Below, piece after piece: positions 1 through 59,067 of a DNA stretch of 64,000 bases (its first letter is position 1; each line of letters begins with the position of its first letter). The notes beneath the pieces were generated by a model that saw only the letters and a list, made by a program, of their open reading frames with translations, was not told where the DNA came from and ran no database searches. Source of the DNA: Saccharothrix longispora (GTDB taxonomy: Bacteria; Actinomycetota; Actinomycetes; Mycobacteriales; Pseudonocardiaceae). The position numbers and the translations under genes are program-made. The stretch is taken from contig NZ_NSDM01000009.1 of assembly GCF_030852425.1 (NCBI RefSeq), forward strand, positions 1 through 64,000. Reading direction: 5' to 3'.

Positions 1-569
1 ACGGCGGTGGTGCAGCCGGCGTTGTTCGCGGTCGAGGTGGCGCTGTTCCGGTTGCTCGAGTCGTGGGGTGTGCGTCCGGATTTCCTGGTGGGGCATTCGG
101 TGGGGGAGTTCGCGGCCGCGCACGTGTCCGGTGTGCTGGGGCTTGAGGACGCGTGTCGTCTGGTGGTGGCGCGGGGCCGGTTGATGGCGGCGTTGCCGGG
201 GGGCGGGGCGATGGTGGCCGTCGAGGCGTCGGAGGACGAGGTCGCGCCGTACCTGGGTGGTGCCGTGGCGTTGGCGGCGGTGAACGGTCCGCGTGCGGTG
301 GTGCTGTCCGGCGAGGAGACGGCGGTGCTGGCCGCCGCGTCGGAGTTGGCCGAACGCGGGCACCGGACGCGCAGGCTCGCCGTGTCGCACGCCTTCCACT
401 CGCCGTTGGTGTCGCCGATGCGGCGTGAATTCCGGAAGGCGTTCGACGGGGTGTCGTTCGGGACGCCGTCCATCCCGGTCGTCTCGACGGTGACCGGCGC
501 GGTGGCCGACCTGGCGAACGCCGACTACTGGGTGGAGCAGGTCGTCGAGCCGGTGCGGTTCGCCGACGC
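1..569 (+). repeat. AT tract shared between modules A1 and B2 (other copy 13919-14487)
   Basis: At a constant offset of 13918 bases, 1-119, about 147-259 and 456-569 are base-identical with module B2's AT, with divergent stretches between. Identity at synonymous positions points to recent duplication or gene conversion rather than selection on the protein. The tract starts before the window. Confidence 0.85.
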
Positions 570-2328
570 CGTGCGGGCGGCGACGGACGAGGTCGGCGAC
601 GAGCGCGTCCTGGTGGAGGTCGGACCGGACGCGACGCTGAGCGCCGCCGCACCGGGTGCCGTGCCGCTGCTGCGCAAGGGACGCGACGAGCGGCAGGCCG
701 TCGTCGACGCGCTGGCGCGGTTGCACGTCGCGGGCGTACGCGTCGACTGGTCGGCGCTGCACGGCGAGGGCGGGCACGTCGACCTGCCCACCTACCGGTT
801 CCAGCGGGAGCGCTTCTGGCCCGACCCGCTCGACCGACCCGCCGACGGCCGCGAGCACGTGGTGGAGTGGGTGGCGCGCGAGGTCGGCGGCGCACTGCGG
901 GGCCCGTGGCTGGTGATCGGTCCGGACGCCGGCCTCGCGGCCCACCTCGGTGCCGAGCACCTGCCGCTCGACGGCGGCGCGGACCGGGCGGCGGTGGCCG
1001 CCCTGGTGGGGGAGCGACGCCCCGGCGGGGTGGTCGTGACCGGCGGCCCGGCCGACTTCCTGGCCGCGTTCCGGGGCGTGGGGGACGCGGGCGTGACCGC
1101 GCCGGTCTGGTGCGTCACCCGGGGCGCGGTCGCCCTGCCCGGCGACCCGCCCGCCGACCCGGCCCAGGCCGCGCTGTGGGGGTTCGCGGCCGTCGCCGCC
1201 GTCGAGCACCCGGACCGCTGGGGCGGGATCGTCGACCTGCCCGCGCACGGCGGTCCCGGTCGGTTGGCCGCCGTGCTGGCCGCCGGGGAGGACCAGGCGG
1301 CGGTGCGCGGTGACCGCGTGTTCGCGCGGCGGCTCGTCCCCGCCGACCCCGGGCCCGTCGGGAAGCGGGAGCACGGCACGGTCCTCGTCACCGGCGGCAC
1401 GGGCGCGCTCGGCCGGCACCTCGCCCGCAGGGCCGCCGCCGACGCCCGCCGGGTGGTGCTGGTCGGCCGGCGCGGGGACGCCGACGACCTGACCGCCGAA
1501 CTGGAGGAGCGCGGCGCCGAGGTCACCGTCGTGGCCTGCGACCTGGCCGACCCGACCGCGTTCACCACCCTCGACGCGCTCGGCCCGTTCACCGGCGTCC
1601 TCCACGCCGTCCGCACCACCGTCGACGGGGTGCTGGACACCCTCGACCCCGTCACGACCGCCGCCGCGCTGGGCCGCGCCGCCGCCTGCCTGCGCACGGC
1701 CGCCGCCCTGGCCGAGGGGGCGGACGAGTTCGTCGTCGCCGCACCGCTCGCCTCGCTGCTCGGCGCGCCCGGCCAGGCCTTCGACGCCGCGGTCGGCGCG
1801 CTCGCCGGGGCCGTCGCACCCGACGCGCTCGTGCGCTGGTCCCCGTGGGCCGGGGTCGGCGACACGGCCCGGGAGCGGATGCGCCGAGCCGGCATGGCGG
1901 TCCTCGACCCCGCCGACGCCCTCGCCGCCCTCGACCACCAGGCCCCCGAGCACGCCGGCGGCCGGGTCGCCGTGGACGTGGACTGGGCTCGCTACGCCGC
2001 CGTCCTGCCCCGCCCGAACGCCCTCCTCGCCGCGATCCCGGCGGCGAGGACCCGACCGCGGCCCGCGCCCCAGGCCGGGCCGCCGCCCACCGCGGACCTC
2101 CTCCGCCTGGTCCTGGCCCGGGTCGCCGACGTGCTGGGCCACGGCTCGCCGGACGCGGTCGACCCGCGCCGCGCGTTCCAGTCGATGGGCTTCGACTCCC
2201 TCACCGCCGTCGAGCTGCGCACCGCGCTCGCCGCCGACCTCGGCCGGCCGCTCCCCGCGACGCTCGTGTTCGACCACCCCACGCCGGAGGCCCTGGCCGC
2301 GCACCTGGCCGGCGTGGACGACGCCCGC
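1..2328 (+). other. PKS module A1 (partial): AT(malonyl)-KR(inactive)-ACP
   Basis: The AT active-site motif GHSVG has its Ser at 97-99, and the specificity motif HAFHS is at 388-402, indicating malonyl-CoA. The AT ends near the LPTYRFQ motif at about 787. The KR keeps an NADPH loop (TGGTGALG, about 1390-1413). Aligned with the other KRs here, its catalytic Lys is Arg (1675-1677), its Ser is Pro (1744-1746) and its Tyr is Asp (1783-1785), so it should leave a beta-ketone. The ACP has GFDSL with the phosphopantetheine Ser at 2197-2199. The KS and the start of the AT lie outside the window. Confidence 0.9.
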
Positions 2329-5300
2329 GCGGTCCGCGCCACCGCCGACACCGCCGACGACCACGCCGGGACCGACCCGGTCGTGATCGTCGGCATGGGC
2401 TGCCGCTACCCGGGCGGCATCGCGTCACCGGAGGACCTGTGGCGGCTGGTCGTCGAGGGCCGGGACGGCATCACCGGTTTCCCGGTGGACCGGGGCTGGG
2501 ACCTGGCCGGCCTGTTCGACGGCGGCGGCTCGTCCACCCGGCACGGCGGGTTCGTCGCGGGGGTCGACCGGTTCGACGCGGCGTTCTTCGGCATCTCGCC
2601 GCGCGAGGCGCTGGCGATGGACCCGCAGCAGCGCCTCCTGCTGGAGGTCACCTGGGAGGCGGTCGAGCGCGCCGGCATCGACCCCAGGTCGTTGGCCGGC
2701 ACGGCCACCGGAGTGTTCGCGGGCAACAACGTCCACGACTACCCGCAGCTGCTGGCCGGGTCCGGCGCGGACGTGCTCGCCCACGTCGGCCTGGGCAACG
2801 CCACCAGCGTGCTGTCCGGCCGGGTCGCCTACCTGCTCGGCCTCGAAGGGCCGGCGGTGTCCGTGGACACCGCGTGCTCGTCCTCGCTGGTCGCCCTGCA
2901 CCTGGCCGCGCAGTCGCTGCGCTCGGGCGAGTGCGACCTGGCGCTGGCGGGCGGCGTGCTGCTGATGACGACGCCGGCCGCGTTCATCGACTTCAGCACG
3001 CAGGGCGGCCTCGCGCCGGACGGCCGCTGCAAGGCGTTCTCCGACGCCGCCGACGGCACCGGCTGGTCCGAGGGCGTCGGCGTGCTCGTCCTGGAGCGGC
3101 TGTCCGACGCGCGCCGCAACGGCCACCAGGTGCTGGCCGTCGTCAAGGGCAGCGCGGTCAACTCCGACGGCGCGTCCAACGGCCTCACCGCGCCCAACGG
3201 GCCCTCGCAGCAGCGGGTGATCCGGCAGGCGCTCGCCAACGCCGGCCTCGCCCCGTCCGACGTGGACGTGGTCGAGGCCCACGGCACCGGCACCGTCCTG
3301 GGCGACCCGATCGAGGCGCAGGCGATCATCGCCGCCTACGGGCAGGACCGCGAGCGCCCGCTGCTGCTCGGCTCGCTCAAGTCCAACCTCGGGCACGCGC
3401 AGTCCGCCGCCGGCGTCGCCGGGATCATCAAGGTCGTCCAGGCCATGCGGCACGGCACCGTGCCGAAGACCCTGCACGTGGACACGCCCACCACGCACGT
3501 CGACTGGACCGCCGGGTCGGTGGAACTCCTCACCGAGGCCCGGCCCTGGCCGGAGACCGGCGCCCCGCGCCGGGCGGGCGTCTCGTCGTTCGGGGTGAGC
3601 GGCACGAACGCGCACGTCGTCGTCGAGCAGGCCCCCGCCGCGATGCCGCCGCCGCGCGGACCGCGCCGCGCCGTGCCGTGGGTGCTGTCCGCCCGCACCC
3701 CCGCCGCGCTGCGCGACCAGGCCGCCCGGCTCGCCGCCCACCTGCGCGACGCCGACGTCGACCCGCGCGACGTCGCCCGCGCGCTCGCGGTGGGCCGTGC
3801 GGCGTTCGACCACCGCGCCGCCGTGTCCGGTGACGCGGACACCCTGGTGGGGGACCTCGCCGCGCTCGCCGCCGGCGAGCCGGCGCTCGACGGGGTGGTG
3901 ACCGCGCCCGCGCGCGTCGGCCTGCTGTTCTCCGGGCAGGGCGCGCAGCGGCCCGGCATGGGGCGCGAGCTGGCGGAGGCGTACCCGGTGTTCGCCGCCG
4001 CGCTGGACGAGGTGCTCGCCCACCTGGACCACGCGCTCGCGCGGCCGCTGCGGCCGGTCCTGTTCGCCGAACCCGGCACGCCCGAGGCCGACCTGCTCGA
4101 CCGCACCGAGTTCACCCAGCCCGCGCTGTTCGCGGTCGAGGTCGCGCTGTTCCGCCTGGTCGAGTCGTGGGGCCTGCGGCCGGCCGCCCTCGTCGGGCAC
4201 TCCGTCGGCGAGCTGGCCGCCGCGCACGTAGGCGGCGTGCTGTCGCTGGCGGACGCGTGCGCGCTGGTCGCCGCGCGCGGTGCGCTCATGGGCGCGCTGC
4301 CGCCCGGCGGGGCGATGATCGCCGTCGAGGCGACCGAGGACGAGATGACGCCGCTGCTCACGGCCGGTGTGTCGATCGCCGCGGTGAACGGCGCGGGGTC
4401 GGTCGTCGTGGCCGGCGACGAGGCCGGGGCGGAGGCCGTCGCGGCCGGGTGCGCCGCCCTCGGCCGAAAGACTAGGCGTTTGCCGGTCTCGCACGCATTT
4501 CACTCACCACGTATGGACACCGTGGTGGAGGACCTGGCCCGGGCGGCGCGCGACGCCGTCACCGGACGTCCCGCCGTGCCCGTCGTGTCCACGGTGACCG
4601 GCCTGGTCGCCGGGGACGACTGGGGTGGCGCGGAGTACTGGGCCGGGCAGGCGCGCGCGACCGTGCGCTTCGCCGACGCGGTCCGGACCGCCGCAGACCT
4701 CGGCGTGGACGTGTTCCTGGAACTCGGGCCGGACGGCGCGCTGGCAGCCCTCGCGGGCGACGCCACCGGCAGGCCGTCCGTGCCGCTGCTGCGCCGCGAC
4801 CGCGCGGAGGACGCCGCCGCCGCGTCGGCGCTGGCCCACCTGCACGTCCACGGCGTGCCGCTCGACTGGGACGCCGTCTTCGCCGACCTGGGCGCGCGTC
4901 CCGTCGACCTGCCGACCTACCCGTTCCAGCACCAGGGCTTCTGGCCGGAACCGGCCGCCCGGCCGCGGCAGGCGGGCGACGACTGGTGGACCGCCCTCAC
5001 CGCCGACGACCCGGCCGCCGCGCTCGGCGTCGACCGCGAGGCGGTGGACGCCGTGCTGCCCGCGCTGGCCGCCTTCCGCGATCGGAGCCGCGAGCGCGCC
5101 GCCGCCGACCGCTGCCGGTACCGGATCGCCTGGACCCCGGTCCCCGACCCGGCCCCGGCCGACCGCTCCGGCCGCTGGCTGGCCCTGGTGCCGGCCCGCC
5201 TCGACCGGGCGTGGGCCGACGCCGCGCTGGCAGCCCTGGGCACCGTCGAGGTGGTCGAGGTGGACGACGCGACCCGTGACGGCCTGGCCGGGGCGGTGCG

Positions 5301-7023
5301 CGGTCACCACGACCTGCGGGGCGTGGTCTCGCTGCTCGGCGCGGCCGACGACGGGCCGCCCGCCGACCCCGCCGGTGTCGGCGCGACCGTCGCGCTCGTC
5401 CAGGCCTTGGGCGACACCGGCACCACCGCACCCCTGTGGTGCCTGACCAGGGGCGCGGTGTCGACCGGCCCCGACGAACCCCTCCGGGCGCCCGCCCAGG
5501 CGGGCGTGTGGGGCCTCGGGCGCGGGGTCGCGCTGGAGCACCCCGACCGCTGGGGCGGCCTGGTCGACCTGCCCGACGAGGTCGACCGCGCCACCGCCGG
5601 CCGGCTGGCCGACCTGCTCTGCGGACCGGCGGGCGAGGACCAGGTGGCGCTGCGCGGCACCGGGGCGCACGCCCGCCGGCTCGTCCCCGCCACCGGCGGC
5701 CCCGGCGGCACGGACCCCGCCGCCGACGGCACCGTCCTGGTCACCGGCGGCACCGGCGCGCTCGGCGGTTGGATCGCCCGCGACCTGGCCCGCGCCGGCG
5801 TGCCGCACCTGGTGCTGACGAGCAGGCGCGGGATCGACTCGCCCGGTGCCGGGGCGCTGCGCGACGACCTGGCCGCACTGGGCGCGCGGGCGGACGTGGT
5901 GGCGTGCGACGCCGCCGACCGCGACGCCCTCGCCCGCCTGGTCGGCGACCTGCCCGACCTGACCGGGGTGGTGCACGCGGCGGGCGTGCTGGACGACGGC
6001 ATGCTCGACGACCTCACCCCCGGGCGGTTGGACGCGATGCTCGCGGCGAAGTCCGTCGCCGCCTGGCACCTGCACACCCTCACCGAGCACCTCGACCTGA
6101 CCCGGTTCGTGCTGTGCGCGTCCATCGCGGGCAGCCTGGGCGCGGGCGCGCAGGGCAGCTACGCCGCAGCGAACGCGCTGCTCGACGCCCTCGCCGAGCA
6201 CCGCCGCGACCGGGGCCTGGCCGCGCTGTCGGTGTCCTGGTCGCCGTGGGGCGAGGCGGGCATGGGCGCGGACCCGGCCGTGGAGGCGTGGATGCGCCGC
6301 GCGGGCGTCACCCCGATCGCGCCCGCGCTCGGCGTCTCCGCCCTCAACCAGGCGCTGCGCCTGGGCGACACGACGCTGACACTCGCCGACATCGACTGGT
6401 CGGTCTACGGGCCGGGCATCGACACCGTGCGGCCGACCCGCCTGTTCGACGCCATCCCGGGGGCCCGGCCCGCGACCCCCGACACCGCGACCGGTCAGGC
6501 CGAGGACTCCGGTGACCTCACCGCGCGCCTCGCCGCCATGCCGGAACCGGAGCGGGTGTCCACCCTGACCCGGCTCGTGCGCGGCGTCGCGGCGGCCGTC
6601 CTCGGGTACGGGGGCGCGGACGACGTGACGGCCGACCAGGTGTTCACCGACCTGGGCTTCGACTCGCTCACCGCGGTCGAGTTCCGCAACCGGCTCGCCG
6701 CCGCCACCGGGCTCGACCTGGCCCGCACGGTCGTCTTCGACTACCCGTCACCGGCCGCGCTCGCCGAACGCCTGCGCGCCCTGCTGCTGCCCGCCGTCGC
6801 CGAGACGAGCCCGGACGACCGGCTGCTCGCCGAGGTCGACCGGCTGGAGAAGGCGCTGGCCGACCTCGGACCGGGCGAACCGGCCGCCCGGGGTCGGGTC
6901 GCCGAACGGCTCCGCGCCCTCGCCGCCCGCTGCGACGGCGCACCACGCGACACCCCGGACCTCGACACGGCCTCCGACGACGAGGTGTTCGAGTTCCTGG
7001 GCTCGGAGTTCGGCATCTCCTGA
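1..7023 (+). CDS. Type I modular PKS (5'-truncated), modules A1 (partial) and A2
   Basis: The reading frame is open from the first base, so the true start lies upstream; 2340 residues are visible. Domain order is AT (from inside the domain)-KR-ACP, then KS-AT-KR-ACP and a C-terminal docking segment. Module A1's KR looks catalytically dead; all module A2 domains keep their motifs. Each module adds one two-carbon unit to a chain held on the ACP phosphopantetheine arm. The last ~70 residues hold a charged helical stretch and an acidic tail ending [15 protein letters not shown], typical of a PKS C-terminal docking domain. It should pair with the coiled-coil N-terminus of the next gene, 55 bases downstream in the same direction. 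The protein is presumably a cytoplasmic homodimer. PKS assignment is certain; which intermediate it receives is unknown. Confidence 0.97.
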   Translation, partial: TAVVQPALFAVEVALFRLLESWGVRPDFLVGHSVGEFAAAHVSGVLGLEDACRLVVARGRLMAALPGGGAMVAVEASEDEVAPYLGGAVALAAVNGPRAVVLSGEETAVLAAASELAERGHRTRRLAVSHAFHSPLVSPMRREFRKAFDGVSFGTPSIPVVSTVTGAVADLANADYWVEQVVEPVRFADAVRAATDEVGDERVLVEVGPDATLSAAAPGAVPLLRKGRDERQAVVDALARLHVAGVRVDWSALHGEGGHVDLPTYRFQRERFWPDPLDRPADGREHVVEWVAREVGGALRGPWLVIGPDAGLAAHLGAEHLPLDGGADRAAVAALVGERRPGGVVVTGGPADFLAAFRGVGDAGVTAPVWCVTRGAVALPGDPPADPAQAALWGFAAVAAVEHPDRWGGIVDLPAHGGPGRLAAVLAAGEDQAAVRGDRVFARRLVPADPGPVGKREHGTVLVTGGTGALGRHLARRAAADARRVVLVGRRGDADDLTAELEERGAEVTVVACDLADPTAFTTLDALGPFTGVLHAVRTTVDGVLDTLDPVTTAAALGRAAACLRTAAALAEGADEFVVAAPLASLLGAPGQAFDAAVGALAGAVAPDALVRWSPWAGVGDTARERMRRAGMAVLDPADALAALDHQAPEHAGGRVAVDVDWARYAAVLPRPNALLAAIPAARTRPRPAPQAGPPPTADLLRLVLARVADVLGHGSPDAVDPRRAFQSMGFDSLTAVELRTALAADLGRPLPATLVFDHPTPEALAAHLAGVDDARAVRATADTADDHAGTDPVVIVGMGCRYPGGIASPEDLWRLVVEGRDGITGFPVDRGWDLAGLFDGGGSSTRHGGFVAGVDRFDAAFFGISPREALAMDPQQRLLLEVTWEAVERAGIDPRSLAGTATGVFAGNNVHDYPQLLAGSGADVLAHVGLGNATSVLSGRVAYLLGLEGPAVSVDTACSSSLVALHLAAQSLRSGECDLALAGGVLLMTTPAAFIDFSTQGGLAPDGRCKAFSDAADGTGWSEGVGVLVLERLSDARRNGHQVLAVVKGSAVNSDGASNGLTAPNGPSQQRVIRQALANAGLAPSDVDVVEAHGTGTVLGDPIEAQAIIAAYGQDRERPLLLGSLKSNLGHAQSAAGVAGIIKVVQAMRHGTVPKTLHVDTPTTHVDWTAGSVELLTEARPWPETGAPRRAGVSSFGVSGTNAHVVVEQAPAAMPPPRGPRRAVPWVLSARTPAALRDQAARLAAHLRDADVDPRDVARALAVGRAAFDHRAAVSGDADTLVGDLAALAAGEPALDGVVTAPARVGLLFSGQGAQRPGMGRELAEAYPVFAAALDEVLAHLDHALARPLRPVLFAEPGTPEADLLDRTEFTQPALFAVEVALFRLVESWGLRPAALVGHSVGELAAAHVGGVLSLADACALVAARGALMGALPPGGAMIAVEATEDEMTPLLTAGVSIAAVNGAGSVVVAGDEAGAEAVAAGCAALGRKTRRLPVSHAFHSPRMDTVVEDLARAARDAVTGRPAVPVVSTVTGLVAGDDWGGAEYWAGQARATVRFADAVRTAADLGVDVFLELGPDGALAALAGDATGRPSVPLLRRDRAEDAAAASALAHLHVHGVPLDWDAVFADLGARPVDLPTYPFQHQGFWPEPAARPRQAGDDWWTALTADDPAAALGVDREAVDAVLPALAAFRDRSRERAAADRCRYRIAWTPVPDPAPADRSGRWLALVPARLDRAWADAALAALGTVEVVEVDDATRDGLAGAVRGHHDLRGVVSLLGAADDGPPADPAGVGATVALVQALGDTGTTAPLWCLTRGAVSTGPDEPLRAPAQAGVWGLGRGVALEHPDRWGGLVDLPDEVDRATAGRLADLLCGPAGEDQVALRGTGAHARRLVPATGGPGGTDPAADGTVLVTGGTGALGGWIARDLARAGVPHLVLTSRRGIDSPGAGALRDDLAALGARADVVACDAADRDALARLVGDLPDLTGVVHAAGVLDDGMLDDLTPGRLDAMLAAKSVAAWHLHTLTEHLDLTRFVLCASIAGSLGAGAQGSYAAANALLDALAEHRRDRGLAALSVSWSPWGEAGMGADPAVEAWMRRAGVTPIAPALGVSALNQALRLGDTTLTLADIDWSVYGPGIDTVRPTRLFDAIPGARPATPDTATGQAEDSGDLTARLAAMPEPERVSTLTRLVRGVAAAVLGYGGADDVTADQVFTDLGFDSLTAVEFRNRLAAATGLDLARTVVFDYPSPAALAERLRALLLPAVAETSPDDRLLAEVDRLEKALADLGPGEPAARGRVAERLRALAARCDGAPRDTPDLDTASDDEVFEFLGSEFGIS
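2374..6780 (+). other. PKS module A2: KS-AT(malonyl)-KR-ACP
   Basis: The KS has DTACSSS with active Cys at 2875-2877, plus EAHGTGT and KSNLGH. The AT has GHSVG (Ser 4201-4203) and HAFHS (4492-4506), so malonyl. The KR (about 5725-6440) has TGGTGALG, the LDD motif (about 5989), Lys in AAKS, Ser in CASIAG and Tyr in GSYAAANA. It is an active B-type KR giving a D-configured hydroxyl. There is no DH, so the hydroxyl should stay. ACP Ser is at 6664-6666. The codons spanning the HAFHS motif (4465-4512) are strikingly unlike the surrounding codons. Confidence 0.93.
4195..4396 (+). repeat. AT tract shared between modules A2 and B1 (other copy 9002-9203)
   Basis: About 200 bases around the AT active site differ at only a handful of positions at a constant offset of 4807. 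The tract includes the distinctive stretch encoding [20 protein letters not shown]. Confidence 0.8.
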
Positions 7024-7062
7024 CGCCACGCCCACCCCGCACGTCACCACCCGCTGGTCCCC

Positions 7063-7069
7063 GAGGGAG
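7063..7069 (+). promoter_or_regulatory. Ribosome binding site of the second PKS gene
   Basis: GAGGGAG lies 9 bases before the ATG at 7079. It supports that start, which also begins exactly at the N-terminal docking coiled coil. Confidence 0.75.
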
Positions 7070-7078
7070 TAGACACCG

Positions 7079-31240
<24,162 letters not shown>

Positions 31241-31245
31241 CCGCC

Positions 31246-51162
<19,917 letters not shown>

Positions 51163-51177
51163 CGGGGACGGCAGAGG

Positions 51178-57279
<6,102 letters not shown>

Positions 57280-57286
57280 CCCGGCG

Positions 57287-57336
57287 GTGCGCGGCAGCGG
57301 CCGGTCCGTTCGGGCGGACCGGCCGCTGCCGCGCAC
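57287..57336. terminator. Bidirectional hairpin terminator between convergent genes
   Basis: A perfect 22-bp inverted repeat (57287-57308 with 57315-57336) has a 6-base loop TTCGGG. It starts 8 bases after the PKS stop (57279) and ends 9 bases before the stop codon of the minus-strand DeoR gene (57346). It has no U-tract, as is usual in actinomycetes. Its position suits stopping transcription from both sides. Confidence 0.88.
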
Positions 57337-57345
57337 GACGTCGCG

Positions 57346-58107
57346 TCAGACGATGACCACGCGCGGGCCGGCCGCCCGGAGCTCCTCGGCGACGGCGGAG
57401 TCGGTGCCGGAGTCGGTGATGAGCGTTTCGATGTCGCCGAGGTCGGCGAACCGCGCGAAGTGGTCGTTGCCGATCTTGGTGTGGTCCGCGAGCAGGACGC
57501 ATCGCCGCGCGGCGCCGATGGCGGCGCGCTTGACCATGGCCTCGGCGGGGTCGGGGGTGGTGAGGCCGCGTTCGGAGGACAGGCCGTTGGTCGCGATGAA
57601 GGCGACTTCGACGAAGCTGTCCTTGAGCGCCTGCAACGCCCAGGCGTCGACGGTGGCCAGGGTGCGGCTGCGCAGTCGGCCGCCGACCAGCATCACGGTG
57701 AGGTTGGGCCTGCTGGTCAGCATCAGCGCGATGTTCACCGAGTGGGTGACGACGGTGAGTTCGCGGTCCAGGGGCAGCAGGTCGGCCATCTTCGCGGTGG
57801 TGGTTCCCGCGTCGAGCAGGATGGTGCCCTCGTCGGGGAGCAGGGCCAGGGCGGCCTTGGCGATGCGCTCCTTCTCGGCCGTCATCACGCCTTCGCGGGT
57901 GGCGATGGCGGGTTCGAAGCCGAGGCGCTCCACCGGGATGGCGCCGCCGTGGACCCGGCGCAGCACGCCGTGGCGCTCCAGCGCGGTCAGGTCGCGGCGG
58001 ATCGTCTCGGTGGTGACGGCGAACTCCTCGGCCAACGCGGCGACGTCGACCCGGCCCTTGGCACGGGCGCGGTCGAGGATGACCTGCTGGCGCTCCTCCG
58101 CGTACAC
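57346..58107 (-). CDS. DeoR/GlpR-family transcriptional regulator
   Basis: This 253-residue protein has an N-terminal winged helix-turn-helix (residues about 4-57, RQQVILDRARAKGRVDVAAL... TTETIRRDLTALERHGVLRRVHGG), the DeoR-family signature. A C-terminal DeoR sensor domain follows, with DAGTTT, GGRLR and the TNGLSSERGLTTPDP segment that in relatives binds a phosphorylated sugar. Such proteins usually repress carbohydrate genes. It starts with GTG at 58107 and lies 46 bases downstream of the type II thioesterase gene on the same strand, so the two may be co-transcribed. It faces the PKS operon across a shared terminator. A role in controlling the PKS is possible but not shown; it could also respond to sugar status. 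Its effector is unknown. Confidence 0.92.
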   Translation of the reverse strand: MYAEERQQVILDRARAKGRVDVAALAEEFAVTTETIRRDLTALERHGVLRRVHGGAIPVERLGFEPAIATREGVMTAEKERIAKAALALLPDEGTILLDAGTTTAKMADLLPLDRELTVVTHSVNIALMLTSRPNLTVMLVGGRLRSRTLATVDAWALQALKDSFVEVAFIATNGLSSERGLTTPDPAEAMVKRAAIGAARRCVLLADHTKIGNDHFARFADLGDIETLITDSGTDSAVAEELRAAGPRVVIV

Positions 58108-58153
58108 GTCCTACCCCACCCCCTGCGCGGAACCCCGGGAAGTCTAGTCGCGG

Positions 58154-58942
58154 TCATCCGAGCCCGGCAACGCGGTCGAGCTCGACCTCGATGGCCGACG
58201 CGACCGCCGCCTGCTGCCCGATGAGGAAGAAGTGCCCACCGGGGAACTCCCGCACGCGGAACGCGCCGGTCGTGTGCTCCCGCCACGCCTCGGCCTCGGC
58301 CGCCGTCGTCTTCGGGTCGTCGACACCGGTGAGCACGGTGATCGGGCACGACACGACGCGGCCGGGCGGGCACCGGTAGGTCTCGATCGCGCGGTAGTCG
58401 CCGCGGATCGCGGGCAGCGCCATGCGCAGGATCTCCTCGTCGCCCAGCACGGCGGCCTCGGTGCCGTTGAGCAGCCGCAGCTCGGCGATCACCCCCTCGT
58501 CGTCGAGGCGGTGCACGGTCTCGTCGCGGTGCGTGGAGGGACCGCGGCGGCCCGAGGCGAGCAGCGCGGCCGGCGCGCCGGGCAGCCCGGCGCGCTCCAG
58601 CCGCCACGCCACCTCGAACGCCAGCACCGCGCCCATGCTGTGCCCGAAGAACGCGGTGGGCCGGGGCGTGAGGGCGGCCAGTTCGGCGACGACGCGGTCC
58701 GCGAGCGTGCCGATGTCGTCCAGGCACGGTTCCCGGCGTCGGTCCTGGCGACCGGGGTACTGCACGGCCAGCACGTCCGCGCCGGGCGCGAAGCGGGCCG
58801 ACAGCGGGTGGTAGAAGCTGGCCGACCCGCCCGCGTGCGGGAAGCACACGAGCCGGACGGGACTGTTCCCGCCGGGGTGGTACCGGCGCAGCCAGGCGGT
58901 CGAGGTCGTGTCTGCGGGCGTCGTCACGCGAGTCGTGCTCAC
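58154..58942 (-). CDS. Type II thioesterase (PKS proofreading)
   Basis: This alpha/beta-hydrolase of about 262 residues belongs to the thioesterase II family found in polyketide and peptide clusters. It removes acyl or decarboxylated units that block carrier proteins. Visible features are the entry motif CFPHAGGSAS, QYPGRQDR, the nucleophile elbow GHSMG (Ser, about 58631-58653), GVDDP (candidate Asp) and GGHFF (catalytic His). The usual length is 250-260. I chose GTG at 58942; in-frame GTGs at 58927 and 58978 are alternatives, and none has a strong ribosome site. It sits upstream of the DeoR gene and is transcribed divergently from the LuxR regulator. Context points to editing of the adjacent PKS. 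Confidence 0.93.
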   Translation of the reverse strand: MSTTRVTTPADTTSTAWLRRYHPGGNSPVRLVCFPHAGGSASFYHPLSARFAPGADVLAVQYPGRQDRRREPCLDDIGTLADRVVAELAALTPRPTAFFGHSMGAVLAFEVAWRLERAGLPGAPAALLASGRRGPSTHRDETVHRLDDEGVIAELRLLNGTEAAVLGDEEILRMALPAIRGDYRAIETYRCPPGRVVSCPITVLTGVDDPKTTAAEAEAWREHTTGAFRVREFPGGHFFLIGQQAAVASAIEVELDRVAGLG

Positions 58943-59067
58943 GTTGCCAGTGAACAGTTCGCCCGACCGGCAAATCACTAGAAACGGACAAGGGGCGGTC
59001 GTCCGCGCGCGATCGGCGGATAGCGTTGGTCCCCGCGGGTGCGACAGCGCTGTCGGGAGGGGGCTTC
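58943..59067. promoter_or_regulatory. Divergent control region between thioesterase and LuxR regulator
   Basis: These 125 bases are the only space in which promoters for both divergent genes can sit. The region holds a small GAAC-A-GTTC palindrome (about 58952-58960), a TANNNT-type hexamer TAGCGT (about 59020) that could be a -10 element toward the LuxR gene, and a perfect 14-bp palindrome next to its ribosome site. No good -35 box is visible. Confidence 0.5.
59042..59055. promoter_or_regulatory. Perfect 14-bp palindrome, candidate operator
   Basis: CGACAGCGCTGTCG is fully self-complementary. It ends against the GGGAGGGGG ribosome site (59055-59063) of the LuxR gene, 12 bases before its ATG. 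It could be a regulator binding site or a leader hairpin shielding the ribosome site. Confidence 0.45.
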
